Below are positions 18,319 through 27,191 of a stretch of DNA of 64,000 bases, piece after piece. Position 1 is the stretch's first letter. Every line of letters starts with the position of its first letter. Origin of the DNA: Butyricicoccus sp. OM04-18BH (lineage in GTDB: Bacteria; Bacillota; Clostridia; Oscillospirales; Butyricicoccaceae). A program made the translations under genes and the position numbers. The notes beneath the pieces are model-generated. The model saw nothing but the letters and a program-made list of their open reading frames with translations. It was not told the DNA's origin and ran no database searches. Where the stretch lies: the NCBI RefSeq assembly GCF_003481705.1, contig NZ_QULN01000009.1, positions 31,938 to 95,937 of the forward strand, in the 5' to 3' direction.

Positions 18319-18870
18319 ATGCCATGGTGCCCGAAATGCGGCGCGGAATACCGCGACGGCTTTACCCGCTGCGCGTCCTGTGATGTGCCGCTCGTCGACC
18401 GCCTCACCGACGAACAGTCAAAACAGGCAAACAAGTCGGAGACCGAGCGTGAATGTGATAAAATGGTGCTCCCCGAGGGCATGAGCAGTCCGATCGCGGT
18501 CTACACCGCAAAAAACCGTCTGGAGGCCGAGTCCATTGAGGAAATGCTGCGCGACAACGATATTCCGGTATTTGACCGTCCGGCAGCGTTCCGCCAGATT
18601 CAGTCCTACAGCGGCGCGGACGCGCGCTTCGGCGTAGAGCTGGTCGTCGATGCCTCCCAGACCTCGCGCGCCCGTCAGCTCATCGAGCAGATGCAGGCTG
18701 CGCTTGCCGAAAACGAGCTTTCCGAGGACGACCTTGCCCGTCTGGCTGAGGAACAGGCCGAGCAGGAGCCCCCGGCAGAGGTGCAGGACAATGCGTCCTT
18801 CCGCCTGCTGCCCGTCATCGCGGGCGTTCTCGTGCTCGCGCTCGTCGTGCTGTATTTTGTCACGCGATAA
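18319..18870 (+). CDS. Zinc-ribbon and DUF2007-like protein with C-terminal membrane anchor
   Basis: A 183-residue protein. It starts with a zinc ribbon (MPWCPKCGAEYRDGFTRCAS, then CD), continues with a small ferredoxin-like signal-transducing type domain around residues 60-115 (PIAVYTAKNRLEAESIEEML), an acidic linker, and ends in a single membrane helix (IAGVLVLALVVLYFVTR). AACAGGAGG precedes the ATG. The next gene repeats the same zinc ribbon start, so they look like paralogous partners. Function unknown. Confidence 0.75.
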   Translation: MPWCPKCGAEYRDGFTRCASCDVPLVDRLTDEQSKQANKSETERECDKMVLPEGMSSPIAVYTAKNRLEAESIEEMLRDNDIPVFDRPAAFRQIQSYSGADARFGVELVVDASQTSRARQLIEQMQAALAENELSEDDLARLAEEQAEQEPPAEVQDNASFRLLPVIAGVLVLALVVLYFVTR

Positions 18871-18882
18871 GGAGAGATAGCT

Positions 18883-19125
18883 ATGCCCTGGTGCCCCAAA
18901 TGCGGCTCAGAATATCGAGACGATATCAAAAAATGCGCGGACTGCGGTCTGCGGCTCATCGACCACAAGCCAGACGGAAGCGAGATTTTTCCGGTCGAGC
19001 AGGCGCCCCGTCCGACCGGCATCCGCCGCTTCTTTCCGCGCGAGCGCGTGCTGCGCATCCTGCGCGCGCTCATCGCTGTCCTGCTCGCGCTCGCAGCGGT
19101 CTGCACCCTGCAGGGGATGATGTAG
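18883..19125 (+). CDS. Small zinc-ribbon membrane protein
   Basis: An 80-residue protein beginning MPWCPKCGSEYRDDIKKCAD, nearly the same as the preceding gene, and ending in one membrane helix (LIAVLLALAAVC). It lies 12 bases downstream with AAGGAGAGA before the ATG. Probably tail-anchored with the zinc ribbon in the cytoplasm. It likely arose by duplication and loss of the middle domain. Confidence 0.7.
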   Translation: MPWCPKCGSEYRDDIKKCADCGLRLIDHKPDGSEIFPVEQAPRPTGIRRFFPRERVLRILRALIAVLLALAAVCTLQGMM

Positions 19126-19159
19126 ACTGCGTTTTTTTCAATAGAAGGAGGAACTGCAT

Positions 19160-19840
19160 ATGAATTATGAGATCAAAGGCACGCCGTTTCCGGTCGTGAT
19201 CTGCAAGCTCGCGAACGGCGAACGCATGATCACCGAAAAGGGTGCGATGGTCTGGATGAGTCCGAACATGGAGATGAGCACGGTCGGCGGCGGTCTCGGA
19301 CGAATGTTCTCCAAGGCATTCTCCGGTGAAAGTATGTTTCAGAACATCTACACCGCCCGCGGTGACGGCATGATCACGTTCGGCTCCTGCTTTCCCGGCC
19401 GCATCGTTCCCCTCGAAATTGCGCCGGGACGCGAATTCGTGCTCCAGAAGAGCGCGTTCCTCGCCTCGACTGACGGCGTAGAGCTGTCGATCCACTTCAA
19501 CAAAAAGCTCGGCGCGGGCTTTTTCGGCGGCGAAGGCTTTATCATGCAGCGTCTGTCCGGCACGGGCATGGCGTTCGTCGAGATCGACGGCGAGCTGGTC
19601 GAATACACGCTCGAGCCGGGTCAGAAGCTCATCGTGGACACCGGCAACGTTGCCGGCTTTGACACGACCGTCGACATCGACATTCAGCAGGTTCCCGGCC
19701 TCAAGAACAAGCTGTTCGGCGGTGAAGGTCTGTTCAATACCACGCTGACCGGCCCCGGCCGCGTCTGGCTCCAGACCATGCCGATCTCCGGCATCGCGCA
19801 GTCCGTCGCGCCGTTCCTCCCGAGCAGCGGGAGCAACTGA
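19160..19840 (+). CDS. AIM24/TIGR00266 family protein
   Basis: A 226-residue beta-rich protein with the repeated family pattern GGEGFIMQRLSGTGMAFVEI and KLFGGEGLFNTTLTGPGRVW, and no signal peptide or membrane helix. The family occurs in bacteria and in mitochondria; its bacterial function is unknown. AGAAGGAGG precedes the ATG. It follows two zinc-ribbon membrane proteins within 35 bases, an association that may hint at a membrane-linked role. Confidence 0.88.
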   Translation: MNYEIKGTPFPVVICKLANGERMITEKGAMVWMSPNMEMSTVGGGLGRMFSKAFSGESMFQNIYTARGDGMITFGSCFPGRIVPLEIAPGREFVLQKSAFLASTDGVELSIHFNKKLGAGFFGGEGFIMQRLSGTGMAFVEIDGELVEYTLEPGQKLIVDTGNVAGFDTTVDIDIQQVPGLKNKLFGGEGLFNTTLTGPGRVWLQTMPISGIAQSVAPFLPSSGSN

Positions 19841-19904
19841 TTTTGTGGCCGCGCTGACATAAACGCACTTTCTTCCGCGTATGTTTTCCCGAAGGAGGGG
19901 GCAC

Positions 19905-20612
19905 ATGCGCGGAAGATGTTTGTCTGCGGTGGGAGCAGTGCTCGCCATCGCGCTTTTCACGCTCGCAGCAGCACCCTGTACTGCGGTGCTGCGGACGATT
20001 TCGGAGAATACGGCGTCCGCGACGCTCGTCATTGACGCCGGGCACGGCGGCTTTGACGGCGGCGCGGTTTCCGAACGCGGTGTCAGCGAACAGGCGATCA
20101 ACCTGTCAGTCGCCCAGCGAGTCCGGGCTCTCGCCTGCTTTTTCGGCGTTCAAACCGCCATGACGCGCACGGACGAGGGCGCACTCGACTACGACCCGTC
20201 GCGGTCGGTGCGCGAAAACAAGATCGCGGATATTCACGCGCGTGAACGCATCGTGCAGAGCATCCCCTCGCCTGTTTTTGTCAGCATCCATCTCAACAAA
20301 TTCAGCGATCCGCAGTACCACGGCGCACAGGTGTTTTACTCCGCGAACAGCGCATTCGGAAAGCCGCTCGCCGAGGCGCTCCAGTCTGCGCTCATCTCCG
20401 GCTGCGATCCGGAAAACCGCAGACAGGCAAAGCAGGCCGAAAGCTCCGTCTACCTCATGCGGGCGCTCACCTGCCCTGCCGTCATCGTCGAGTGCGGTTT
20501 TCTGTCCAATCCAGACGAAGAGACGCGGCTCGCAGACGAAAATTATCACAAAAAACTCGCTGTCTGCATCGTGACCGGCTATCTCCGGTACGCAGACGGC
20601 CATGGAGGATAA
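19905..20612 (+). CDS. N-acetylmuramoyl-L-alanine amidase (CwlD-like, Amidase_3)
   Basis: A 235-residue exported cell-wall amidase. After an N-terminal membrane/signal segment the catalytic domain shows VIDAGHGGFDGGAV (zinc histidine), VSIHLNKFSD (second histidine) and VIVECGFLSNPDEE (catalytic glutamate). It cleaves the amide between MurNAc and L-alanine; CwlD homologues act in spore cortex formation, and sporulation genes are hinted at elsewhere by a GerMN protein. GAAGGAGGGGG before 19905 decides the start. It is followed at once by radA. Confidence 0.87.
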   Translation: MRGRCLSAVGAVLAIALFTLAAAPCTAVLRTISENTASATLVIDAGHGGFDGGAVSERGVSEQAINLSVAQRVRALACFFGVQTAMTRTDEGALDYDPSRSVRENKIADIHARERIVQSIPSPVFVSIHLNKFSDPQYHGAQVFYSANSAFGKPLAEALQSALISGCDPENRRQAKQAESSVYLMRALTCPAVIVECGFLSNPDEETRLADENYHKKLAVCIVTGYLRYADGHGG

Positions 20613-20613
20613 C

Positions 20614-21969
20614 ATGAAACAGAAAACCGTGTTTTTATGCAGCGACTGCGGCTATGAGTCACCGAAATGGTACGGAAAATGCCCGTCCTGCGGCGCATGG
20701 AACACCATGAGCGAATTCAAGCCTGCCGCCCCGTCCGCCGCGCGCGGCACGACGAGCTTCGTGCGCGGCGCATCGCGGCCGACCCTGCTCGGCGACATCG
20801 AGACCGGCGACGAGGCGCGTTTTCTTTCCGGCATCGGGGAGCTTGACCGCGTTCTCGGCGGCGGCGCGGTGCACGGCTCGTTCGTGCTCGTTGGCGGTGA
20901 GCCCGGCATCGGCAAATCCACGCTCCTGCTCCAGATGTGTCAGGAGATGTGCCGGAACGCCCGCGTGCTGTATGTTTCCGGCGAGGAGTCGCTCCGGCAG
21001 ATCAAGCTCCGCGCGGCCCGTCTGCACATCTCCTCCCCCGAGCTGTATATCCTCTCGGAGACCGACATGGATCAGATCATCAACGAGACCGAGCTCATGG
21101 CGCCCGACATTCTCATCGTGGACTCGATCCAGACGGTCTACAAGCGCGATCTGACCGCCGCGCCCGGCGGCACGACGCAGATCAAGGAATGCGCGATGAG
21201 TCTGATGCAGTATGCGAAAAACAAAAACGTGACCATTTTCATCGTCGGTCACGTGAACAAGGAGGGCACGCTCGCCGGACCGAAGATCCTCGAGCATATG
21301 GTAGACTGCGTGCTGTATTTCGAGGGCGAATCGGCCGGGCCGTTCCGCTGTCTGCGTGCCGCCAAAAACCGCTTCGGCTCGACCAACGAGATCGGCGTGT
21401 TCGAAATGAGCGAGCACGGTCTTGTAGAGGTCGCAAACCCCTCCGCTGCCATGCTCGCCGGGCATCCGCAGGGCGCCTCCGGCAACTGCATCGCCTGCGT
21501 CATGGAGGGCAGCCGTCCGCTGCTCGCAGAAGTGCAGGCACTCGCTGCCAAGACGCAGTTCGGCGTGCCGCGCCGCACGGCGGCAGGCGTGGACTACAAC
21601 CGCATGGTGCTGCTGCTCGCCATTCTGGAAAAGCGCTGCGGTCTGTTCCTCTCCTCCTCCGACGTGTACGTCAATGTCGTCGGCGGCATGAGGCTGGACG
21701 AGCCTGCGGTCGACCTGCCCATGCTGCTCGCCATTGCGTCGAGCTTTCGCGACAAACCGCTCCCCGAGGGCGTCATGAGCTTCGGCGAGGTCGGTCTGAC
21801 GGGTGAGCTGCGCGCCGTCTCCAACGCCGGTCAGCGCATCAACGAAGCGTACCGGCTCGGTTTTCATACCTGCGTCATGCCCGACCAGGAGGTCGACGAG
21901 GAGCTTACAAGGAAGATGAACCTCGTGCGCGTCAAAACGGTCGGCGACGCCATCAAGGCCGTGCTGTAA
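20614..21969 (+). CDS. radA: DNA repair protein RadA (Sms)
   Basis: A 451-residue ATPase that acts at recombination intermediates. It has the N-terminal C4 zinc finger (CSDCGYESPKWYGKCPSCGA), a RecA-like core with Walker A GGEPGIGKST (about 95), the RadA-specific KNRFGSTNEIG (about 250), and a C-terminal Lon-like domain with FGEVGLTGELR. GGAGG lies eight bases before the ATG at 20614, so the earlier in-frame ATG is not used. It overlaps nothing but follows the amidase stop directly. Confidence 0.95.
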   Translation: MKQKTVFLCSDCGYESPKWYGKCPSCGAWNTMSEFKPAAPSAARGTTSFVRGASRPTLLGDIETGDEARFLSGIGELDRVLGGGAVHGSFVLVGGEPGIGKSTLLLQMCQEMCRNARVLYVSGEESLRQIKLRAARLHISSPELYILSETDMDQIINETELMAPDILIVDSIQTVYKRDLTAAPGGTTQIKECAMSLMQYAKNKNVTIFIVGHVNKEGTLAGPKILEHMVDCVLYFEGESAGPFRCLRAAKNRFGSTNEIGVFEMSEHGLVEVANPSAAMLAGHPQGASGNCIACVMEGSRPLLAEVQALAAKTQFGVPRRTAAGVDYNRMVLLLAILEKRCGLFLSSSDVYVNVVGGMRLDEPAVDLPMLLAIASSFRDKPLPEGVMSFGEVGLTGELRAVSNAGQRINEAYRLGFHTCVMPDQEVDEELTRKMNLVRVKTVGDAIKAVL

Positions 21970-22051
21970 TGGAAGCAGCCGTCTCAAATCCGTCCTTCGG
22001 GGCGGATTTTTTTGTTTTTTCCGGGCAAGCTATTTCCCGGAGGTGCTTTGC

Positions 22052-23002
22052 ATGGAAAGAAAGGCTCGGTGGGTCTGTCTGATCTCCGCCGTTATCATCG
22101 GTATTTTTGCGGCTGTATTCGCCCTTTCCGAAAGGGAAAAAGCGTTTTCCGTGCGAACAGCGCAGGCGAAAACGCAGGACATCTACAACAGCGTCACCGT
22201 GTTCGGCTCGGTCGTGCCCTCGCGCACGGTATCGCTCGTCCCCGAAAACAACAGCGTCGTGACCGAGGTTTTCGTGCGCGAGGGGGATACGGTCGAAAAA
22301 GGGCAGCCGCTCTGCACGCTGAAAGCCGCTGAGGCCCCGCCGCTGTCCGCCGCCGATGTGCAGGCGGCTGTCTCGGCGGTGCAGGCGGACCCGGATGAAA
22401 CCGAGACCGTGTCCGGAAGCGCGGTCACCTCGCCCTTTTCCGGCACAGTCCTCGGTGTGCCGCGCGCCGGTGAGACCGTCCGGGGCGGCTTTCCCTGTGC
22501 GGTTATCGCAGATCTTTCCTCGCTGCGCGTCCGTGCAGAAACGCCTGAGCTGTATGCGGACGAGCTGCGTGCCGGACAGAAGGCCAACATCACCCTTGCC
22601 TCCGCCGACCGTATGTATGCCGCGCGTGTCGCGTCGCTCGCGCCCGTCGCAGTGCAGGCCGTCAGCCTTGCCGGCGACAGCGGCAGTGTTACCGTCGAGA
22701 CCATGCTCGACCTCGAGGGCGACATGACCGGTCTGCGTCCGGGAAGCAGCGCAACGGTGAAAATTTTCACCGACCATCGAAAAAATGCGGTCGTCGTACC
22801 GTATGAGGCGGTATGCCAGAGGGGCGAACAGGAATATGTTTTCACCATCGAAAACGGCCGCGCCGTGCAGAATCCGGTCGTGACAGGCTATCTGCTCGAG
22901 CGCGTAATCGAGGTGCGCAGCGGTCTCGAGGGCGGTGAGACCGTCATCCTCTCCCCCTCCGACGAACTGGAAAACGGAGCAAAGCTCGAGGTTCAGCCAT
23001 GA
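22052..23002 (+). CDS. Efflux adaptor protein, HlyD/MacA-like
   Basis: A 316-residue membrane-fusion-type protein with one N-terminal membrane helix, a biotinyl-lipoyl-like half-motif (VTEVFVREGDTVEKGQPLCT), a second (FSGTVLGVPRAGETV) and a beta-barrel/membrane-proximal end (VVVPYEAVC...GLEGGETVILSPSDELENG). The coiled-coil hairpin is very short. CCCGGAGG sets the ATG at 22052. It overlaps the permease gene by four bases. Together they resemble MacA with a MacB-type permease, but the ATP-binding protein is not adjacent. Confidence 0.82.
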   Translation: MERKARWVCLISAVIIGIFAAVFALSEREKAFSVRTAQAKTQDIYNSVTVFGSVVPSRTVSLVPENNSVVTEVFVREGDTVEKGQPLCTLKAAEAPPLSAADVQAAVSAVQADPDETETVSGSAVTSPFSGTVLGVPRAGETVRGGFPCAVIADLSSLRVRAETPELYADELRAGQKANITLASADRMYAARVASLAPVAVQAVSLAGDSGSVTVETMLDLEGDMTGLRPGSSATVKIFTDHRKNAVVVPYEAVCQRGEQEYVFTIENGRAVQNPVVTGYLLERVIEVRSGLEGGETVILSPSDELENGAKLEVQP

Positions 23003-24174
23003 AATACCGGGATGTTCTTCGCTTTTCCCTGCGCGGCATCCGAACGAGTCCGCTGCGCTCGGCGCTCTCCGCGCTCTCGGTCGCGGTCGGCACAGGCGCG
23101 CTGCTCATCATCGCCTCGCTCGGTCTGTTCGGCCGCACGCAGATCGAAAACGGTCTTGCACGCATCGGCGTGAGCGGCCTCGCGGTGAGCACAGACGAGG
23201 GCGGCGCCGGCACGCCGCTCTCCGCAGCCCTCGCGGAGCGGATGGCGCAGGCCGTCCCCGGCATCAAAGCCGCAAGCCCCGTCCGTGCGGTCGGCGGCAC
23301 GGTCCGCGCCGGACATCGCACATCCGGCGTGGTGCTCCTCGGCGCAGACGAAAACCTCGGTGAGGTCATGCAGGTCGAGCTGCTCGCCGGTGCGCTCCCC
23401 TCTCAGGCACAGGTCGAATCCCGTGCCGCGGTCGCGGTCGTAGGAGATGATCTCGCGGAACGCCTGTACGGGCGCGTCAATATTACCGGCCGCGAAATCC
23501 GCATCAGCCGGAACGGACGCGAGCAGATCTTCACGGTCTGCGGCGTAATGCGCGCACAGACCGGCGCACTCGGCGGCGCACTCTCCGCCATCGCCCCCGA
23601 GCTGGTATACGTGCCCTACGGACTGCTCGCAGAGAGCGGAGAGCGCGCCGATCAGGTTTTCGTGTCGTGCGCTGCGGACGCCGATCCGGATGCGGTCGGA
23701 CGCAGTATCTCGCGCTATCTCGAAACGCGCGGTCAGGTCACCGGCACGGTTTATGTACGGAGCATTTCGGGCGCGGTCGAGACCGTGCAGCACCTCGCGT
23801 CACTCGGCACGCTGCTCTTCTTCGCTGTCGGCGGCATTGCGCTGCTCGTTTCCCTGCTCGGCGTGTTCAGCAGCATGCTGTCCGCCGCGCACGAGCGAAC
23901 GAACGAGATCGGCATTCTGCTCGCCCTCGGCGCACGAAAACGCGACATCCGGCGGATCTTTCTGAGCGAGGCGGTGCTGCTCTGCGCAGCCGGCGGAGCC
24001 GCCGGTCTTGCGCTCGCGTGGAGCGCGCTGCGGCTCGGCGCCGCGCTTCTGCTGCCGGGATGGCGGCTGACGGTCGCGCTCCCGCTCATCGCAGCACTCT
24101 GCGGAGGGATCGCCGGGCTGCTCCCTGCGGTACGCGCCGCCTCGATGGACCCCATCGAAGCAATGAGAAAATAA
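22999..24174 (+). CDS. ABC transporter permease, MacB/FtsX type
   Basis: A 391-residue permease: one helix near the N-terminus (ALSVAVGTGALLIIASLGLF), a large extracytoplasmic MacB-type domain (about 50-265), then three helices with the FtsX fold (TNEIGILLALGARKRDIRRIFL) ending PAVRAASMDPIEAMRK. It lacks any nucleotide-binding domain, and no ATPase gene adjoins; the downstream gene is on the other strand. The ATPase may be encoded elsewhere or shared. Confidence 0.85.
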   Translation: MKYRDVLRFSLRGIRTSPLRSALSALSVAVGTGALLIIASLGLFGRTQIENGLARIGVSGLAVSTDEGGAGTPLSAALAERMAQAVPGIKAASPVRAVGGTVRAGHRTSGVVLLGADENLGEVMQVELLAGALPSQAQVESRAAVAVVGDDLAERLYGRVNITGREIRISRNGREQIFTVCGVMRAQTGALGGALSAIAPELVYVPYGLLAESGERADQVFVSCAADADPDAVGRSISRYLETRGQVTGTVYVRSISGAVETVQHLASLGTLLFFAVGGIALLVSLLGVFSSMLSAAHERTNEIGILLALGARKRDIRRIFLSEAVLLCAAGGAAGLALAWSALRLGAALLLPGWRLTVALPLIAALCGGIAGLLPAVRAASMDPIEAMRK

Positions 24175-24190
24175 CCCGGACAAAGCAAAA

Positions 24191-24230
24191 AGAGGAAGGC
24201 TGCCATACGGTTTCCTTCCTCTCATTTTGT
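24191..24230. terminator. Terminator between the permease and tam genes
   Basis: AGAGGAAGG/CCTTCCTCT hairpin followed by CATTTTGTCTTTT on the + strand and by TTTTTGCTTTG on the - strand, between convergent genes. Confidence 0.75.
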
Positions 24231-24246
24231 CTTTTCAGACAAATAT

Positions 24247-25014
24247 TCACCTTTTCGCTGTAAAGAACAGACGCGGGAAGCGGAAAATGATCTCGCCGCT
24301 TCTCTGCACCGGATAGATCTCACGAATCCCCTCCAGGATTTCCGCCTCGAATTCCCGCTTATCCTCGTCCGAAAGCTGCGCAAGATACGGCCGCAGGCCG
24401 GTTCCCCGGTACCACTCCAGGATGCTCTCACAGGAGGGCATACGAAGAAAATACGTGATCTCCCACATACGGAAATCGCTCGCATTTTCGCTTAGAATAT
24501 CGAAATATTCCTCCTCCGTCAGCTCGTTGTACGGACGGTGCGAGAGGATTCTGTCTGTCCAGTGCGCCCGGTGCGCGACCTCGTTCAGCAGCCTGTGCAT
24601 CGGGTGTTTTCCCTGCGATGGGATCTGCACAGCGAGCGTCCCGCCCTCGTTCAGCAGGCCCAGCATCTCCCTGATGCGCTGCTCATGGCCGGGCAGCCAT
24701 TGCAGACAGGCATTCGAGAACACAAGGTCGTACCGCTCCTGCACTTTTCCGAGGTCATGCGCGGCGTCGAGCGTGATAAATTCCAGCTCCGGATGTTTTT
24801 CACGCGAATAGCGCAGCATATCCGGCGAATTGTCCGCGCCGACAACCCGTGCGTGCGGAAAGTGCTCCGCGACCACCTGTGTGCTGTTGCCGATGCCGCA
24901 GCCGATATCCAGAACGGTCTTCGGCTCACCATCGACCGCGCGCACGAGGTCATAGCTCGGGAGCGTGCGCTCTTTCTCAAACCTGCTGTAAAGTTCTGCG
25001 TTCCAGTCTGCCAT
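24247..25014 (-). CDS. tam: Trans-aconitate 2-methyltransferase-like SAM methyltransferase
   Basis: A 255-residue class I methyltransferase. MADWNAELYSRFEKERTLPS is the characteristic Tam N-terminus; motif I is VLDIGCGIGNST (about 35), followed by VVGADNSPDML and the Tam-specific FSNACLQWLPGHE. Tam methylates trans-aconitate, an inhibitor of aconitase, and an aconitase gene is present 8 kb away. CAGGAGGCAGCC before the ATG decides the start. The gene's 5' flank is a repeat copy, so its promoter could lie in that element. Confidence 0.82.
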   Translation of the reverse strand: MADWNAELYSRFEKERTLPSYDLVRAVDGEPKTVLDIGCGIGNSTQVVAEHFPHARVVGADNSPDMLRYSREKHPELEFITLDAAHDLGKVQERYDLVFSNACLQWLPGHEQRIREMLGLLNEGGTLAVQIPSQGKHPMHRLLNEVAHRAHWTDRILSHRPYNELTEEEYFDILSENASDFRMWEITYFLRMPSCESILEWYRGTGLRPYLAQLSDEDKREFEAEILEGIREIYPVQRSGEIIFRFPRLFFTAKR

Positions 25015-25045
25015 ACCGGCTGCCTCCTGCCAAAAAGATGATATT

Positions 25046-25162
25046 GTTATGGTGAGGCGCGGTTTCGCAGCCATACTTGCCGTATCGCAGGAAATCGCAG
25101 CAAAATCAGAGCACAAAATTCCCGCAAAGCGCCGCAGCCTTGATCGTGCGGTGCTGCCTTAA
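25046..25162. repeat. MITE-like repeat, copy at the pyrB 3' end
   Basis: Closely matches the right two-thirds of the repeat at 57529-57697, including GCGCGGTTT, GAAATCGCA, GCACAAAATT and CCGCAAAGCGCCGCAGC. Read on the - strand it begins TTAAGGCAGCACCGCA, and this TTAA contains the pyrB stop. The other end is missing or too diverged to see. Confidence 0.75.
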
Positions 25163-26223
25163 ATGTCCAGCTCGAGCAGCTTGTCGCAGTACGGGCAGCG
25201 GTCGCCGATCTTGCCGTGAAGCGGTACATACAGCTCGCTGCGGGTAATGCACTTGTGGTTGGAGCAGCGGACGCCCGGCTCGTGGCCGATGTCCTGATGG
25301 CCCGCACGCTCGAACGGCAGCCTGGACAGGGTCAGCAGCAGCGCCATGCGGCCGAACATACCGAAGCGCGCCTGGCGGAAGTAGACCGCACGCGGGTCGT
25401 CGTCAACATCCTGCGCGATCTCGTCGACGCGCGGCAGCGGATGCAGCACGAGCATATCCTTTTTCGCACGCTTCATCTTCTCCGCGGTCAGCTGATAGCT
25501 GCCCTCCAGATTTTCATATTCCTGCGCGCTCGTAAAACGCTCGCGCTGAATACGGGTCATGTACAGCACATCCAGCTCCGGCAGGACCTCGTCGATGCTG
25601 CTGACCTCGCAGTAGGGCATGTTGTGCTCCTTGAGGAAGGTGATCATGTAATCCGGCAGCTTGAGCGCGTCGGGCGCGATCAGATAGACCTGCACATTAT
25701 GGAAGCGCTCGAGAAAATGCAGCAGAGAGTGTACGGTGCGGCCGTACTTCAGATCGCCGCACAGACCGATCTTCATGTCATCCGCCGAACCGCGCATGCG
25801 CAGGATCGTGACCATGTCGGCCAGCGTCTGGGTCGGATGGAGATGGCCGCCATCGCCCGCATTGATGACCGGAACGGAAGAATACAGGCTTGCCGCCTTG
25901 GCTGCGCCCTCGCGCGGATTGCGCATGACGATCATGTCCGCGTAGCAGGATACCATGTTGATTGTGTCCTTGAGCGTCTCGCCCTTGGTCGTCGAGGAGG
26001 AACGCGGATCGGAGAAGCCGACAACGCTGCCGCCGAGGCGCATCATCGCCGTCGAGAACGACAGATTGGTTCGGGTCGACGGCTCATAGAACAGACTGCC
26101 GAGCACCTTGCCGCGGCAGGCGTCTACATAGCCCTCGGGCCGGTCGATGATGTTAGTGGTGAGCTTGTACAGATCGTTGAATTCCTTGTCGGTCAGATCG
26201 CTCAGATCGATAATATGACGCAT
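25159..26223 (-). CDS. pyrB: Aspartate carbamoyltransferase with fused C-terminal zinc domain
   Basis: A 354-residue catalytic chain for the first committed step of pyrimidine synthesis (carbamoyl phosphate plus aspartate). Active-site motifs are SLFYEPSTRTNLSF (about 45), GGHLHPTQTLAD (about 125) and HPLPRVDEI (about 255). The last 45 residues add CSNHKC...CPYCDK, which resembles the zinc-binding end of the regulatory chain PyrI but without its nucleotide-binding half. GGATGGAG before 26223 supports this start. The stop codon is TTAA of an adjacent repeat. No other pyr gene is nearby. Confidence 0.92.
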   Translation of the reverse strand: MRHIIDLSDLTDKEFNDLYKLTTNIIDRPEGYVDACRGKVLGSLFYEPSTRTNLSFSTAMMRLGGSVVGFSDPRSSSTTKGETLKDTINMVSCYADMIVMRNPREGAAKAASLYSSVPVINAGDGGHLHPTQTLADMVTILRMRGSADDMKIGLCGDLKYGRTVHSLLHFLERFHNVQVYLIAPDALKLPDYMITFLKEHNMPYCEVSSIDEVLPELDVLYMTRIQRERFTSAQEYENLEGSYQLTAEKMKRAKKDMLVLHPLPRVDEIAQDVDDDPRAVYFRQARFGMFGRMALLLTLSRLPFERAGHQDIGHEPGVRCSNHKCITRSELYVPLHGKIGDRCPYCDKLLELDI

Positions 26224-26278
26224 GGAGAACTCCATCCCTTTCATGTTTTCTGCCTTATATCATACCACAACCGCGCAT

Positions 26279-26316
26279 AAAAAGAAAGAGTCCGCGCATG
26301 AAAAATACGCGGACTG
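26279..26316 (-). terminator. Terminator after the GerMN gene
   Basis: AGTCCGCG/CGCGGACT hairpin followed on the - strand by CTTTCTTTTT. It lies between GerMN and pyrB, both on the - strand. Confidence 0.75.
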
Positions 26317-26427
26317 AGCCTGCCGTGAAGCAGTCGGCCTTCGTCAGGCCGTATTCGGTTTTCGCGGAGCACAGGTCGTTTAAAGCCCCCCGCACGGAAT
26401 GCTCCGCCCTCCGGCCCGGTTTCTTTC

Positions 26428-27012
26428 TCAGTTCGTCGGGGTCAGCGCGTAATCATAAATATTATGACCGCTCTGGAGAGGCTTGCCGCCGACCGTCAGC
26501 ATGACGCTTTCTGCATTCCGCGCGGACGCGAAGGTGTTGACGAGCGAGTAGACGAGCATTTCCTCGCCTGCCGTGCCGGAAGCGCGAACCGCATCGGCAT
26601 AAACGTCGTTCATGTCGAGCGTGAGTACGCCGTCCGCGAGCGAGGAGGAAACGACCTCCGCGCCCTCCGGGAGTGCCCCGGCCTTGATGAGCGCATCAAC
26701 AAGCGCCTTGTCCGAGTCGTCTGCAACGTCTGTGCCGACCGGAGTAAGCGACTCGCTCCGCTCATCCGGCACATAGATCACAGCGGACTCACCGCCCGTC
26801 GGATTGGGATTCTCCGGCTGTACCGCAGGCGTTTCCTGCTGGGTATCATCCGGTTTCTCCGGCTTGGACGGCGTGACCGGCTCGGTCTGCGTGTTGTCCT
26901 GAGAAGGAGTGCCGACCTTGTTTTTCTCGAGCACGAAGCCATAGATGCAGCCGCCGATGACCATCAGCAGAATGACCACGACCGCCACAATGATTTTTGT
27001 GTTTTTCTTCAT
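26428..27012 (-). CDS. GerMN domain membrane-anchored protein
   Basis: A 194-residue protein with an N-terminal membrane helix (IIVAVVVILLMVIGGCIYGF), a proline/glutamate/threonine-rich linker (35-75) and a C-terminal GerMN domain (IYVPDERSESLTPVGTDV...LVYSLVNTFASARNAESVML). GerM in spore formers helps engulfment and germination as a lipoprotein; many non-sporulation proteins also carry the domain. It is probably exposed outside the cell. A GGAGGCG sequence precedes the ATG. The specific role is unknown. Confidence 0.78.
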   Translation of the reverse strand: MKKNTKIIVAVVVILLMVIGGCIYGFVLEKNKVGTPSQDNTQTEPVTPSKPEKPDDTQQETPAVQPENPNPTGGESAVIYVPDERSESLTPVGTDVADDSDKALVDALIKAGALPEGAEVVSSSLADGVLTLDMNDVYADAVRASGTAGEEMLVYSLVNTFASARNAESVMLTVGGKPLQSGHNIYDYALTPTN

Positions 27013-27191
27013 ACGAACGCCTCCCTTTGCAATGCAGCAAGGTTTCTATCCTGTATTTATATTATACCACAGCGGCGCGGAAAACGCCAACACATGACAT
27101 CCATTTTAGCGCCGCTGATGGTATAATTGTTAAATAGTTTGTCTAATAGCCGTTTCGCGGCTGTTATACCACGTATCCGCAGAAAACGCCA

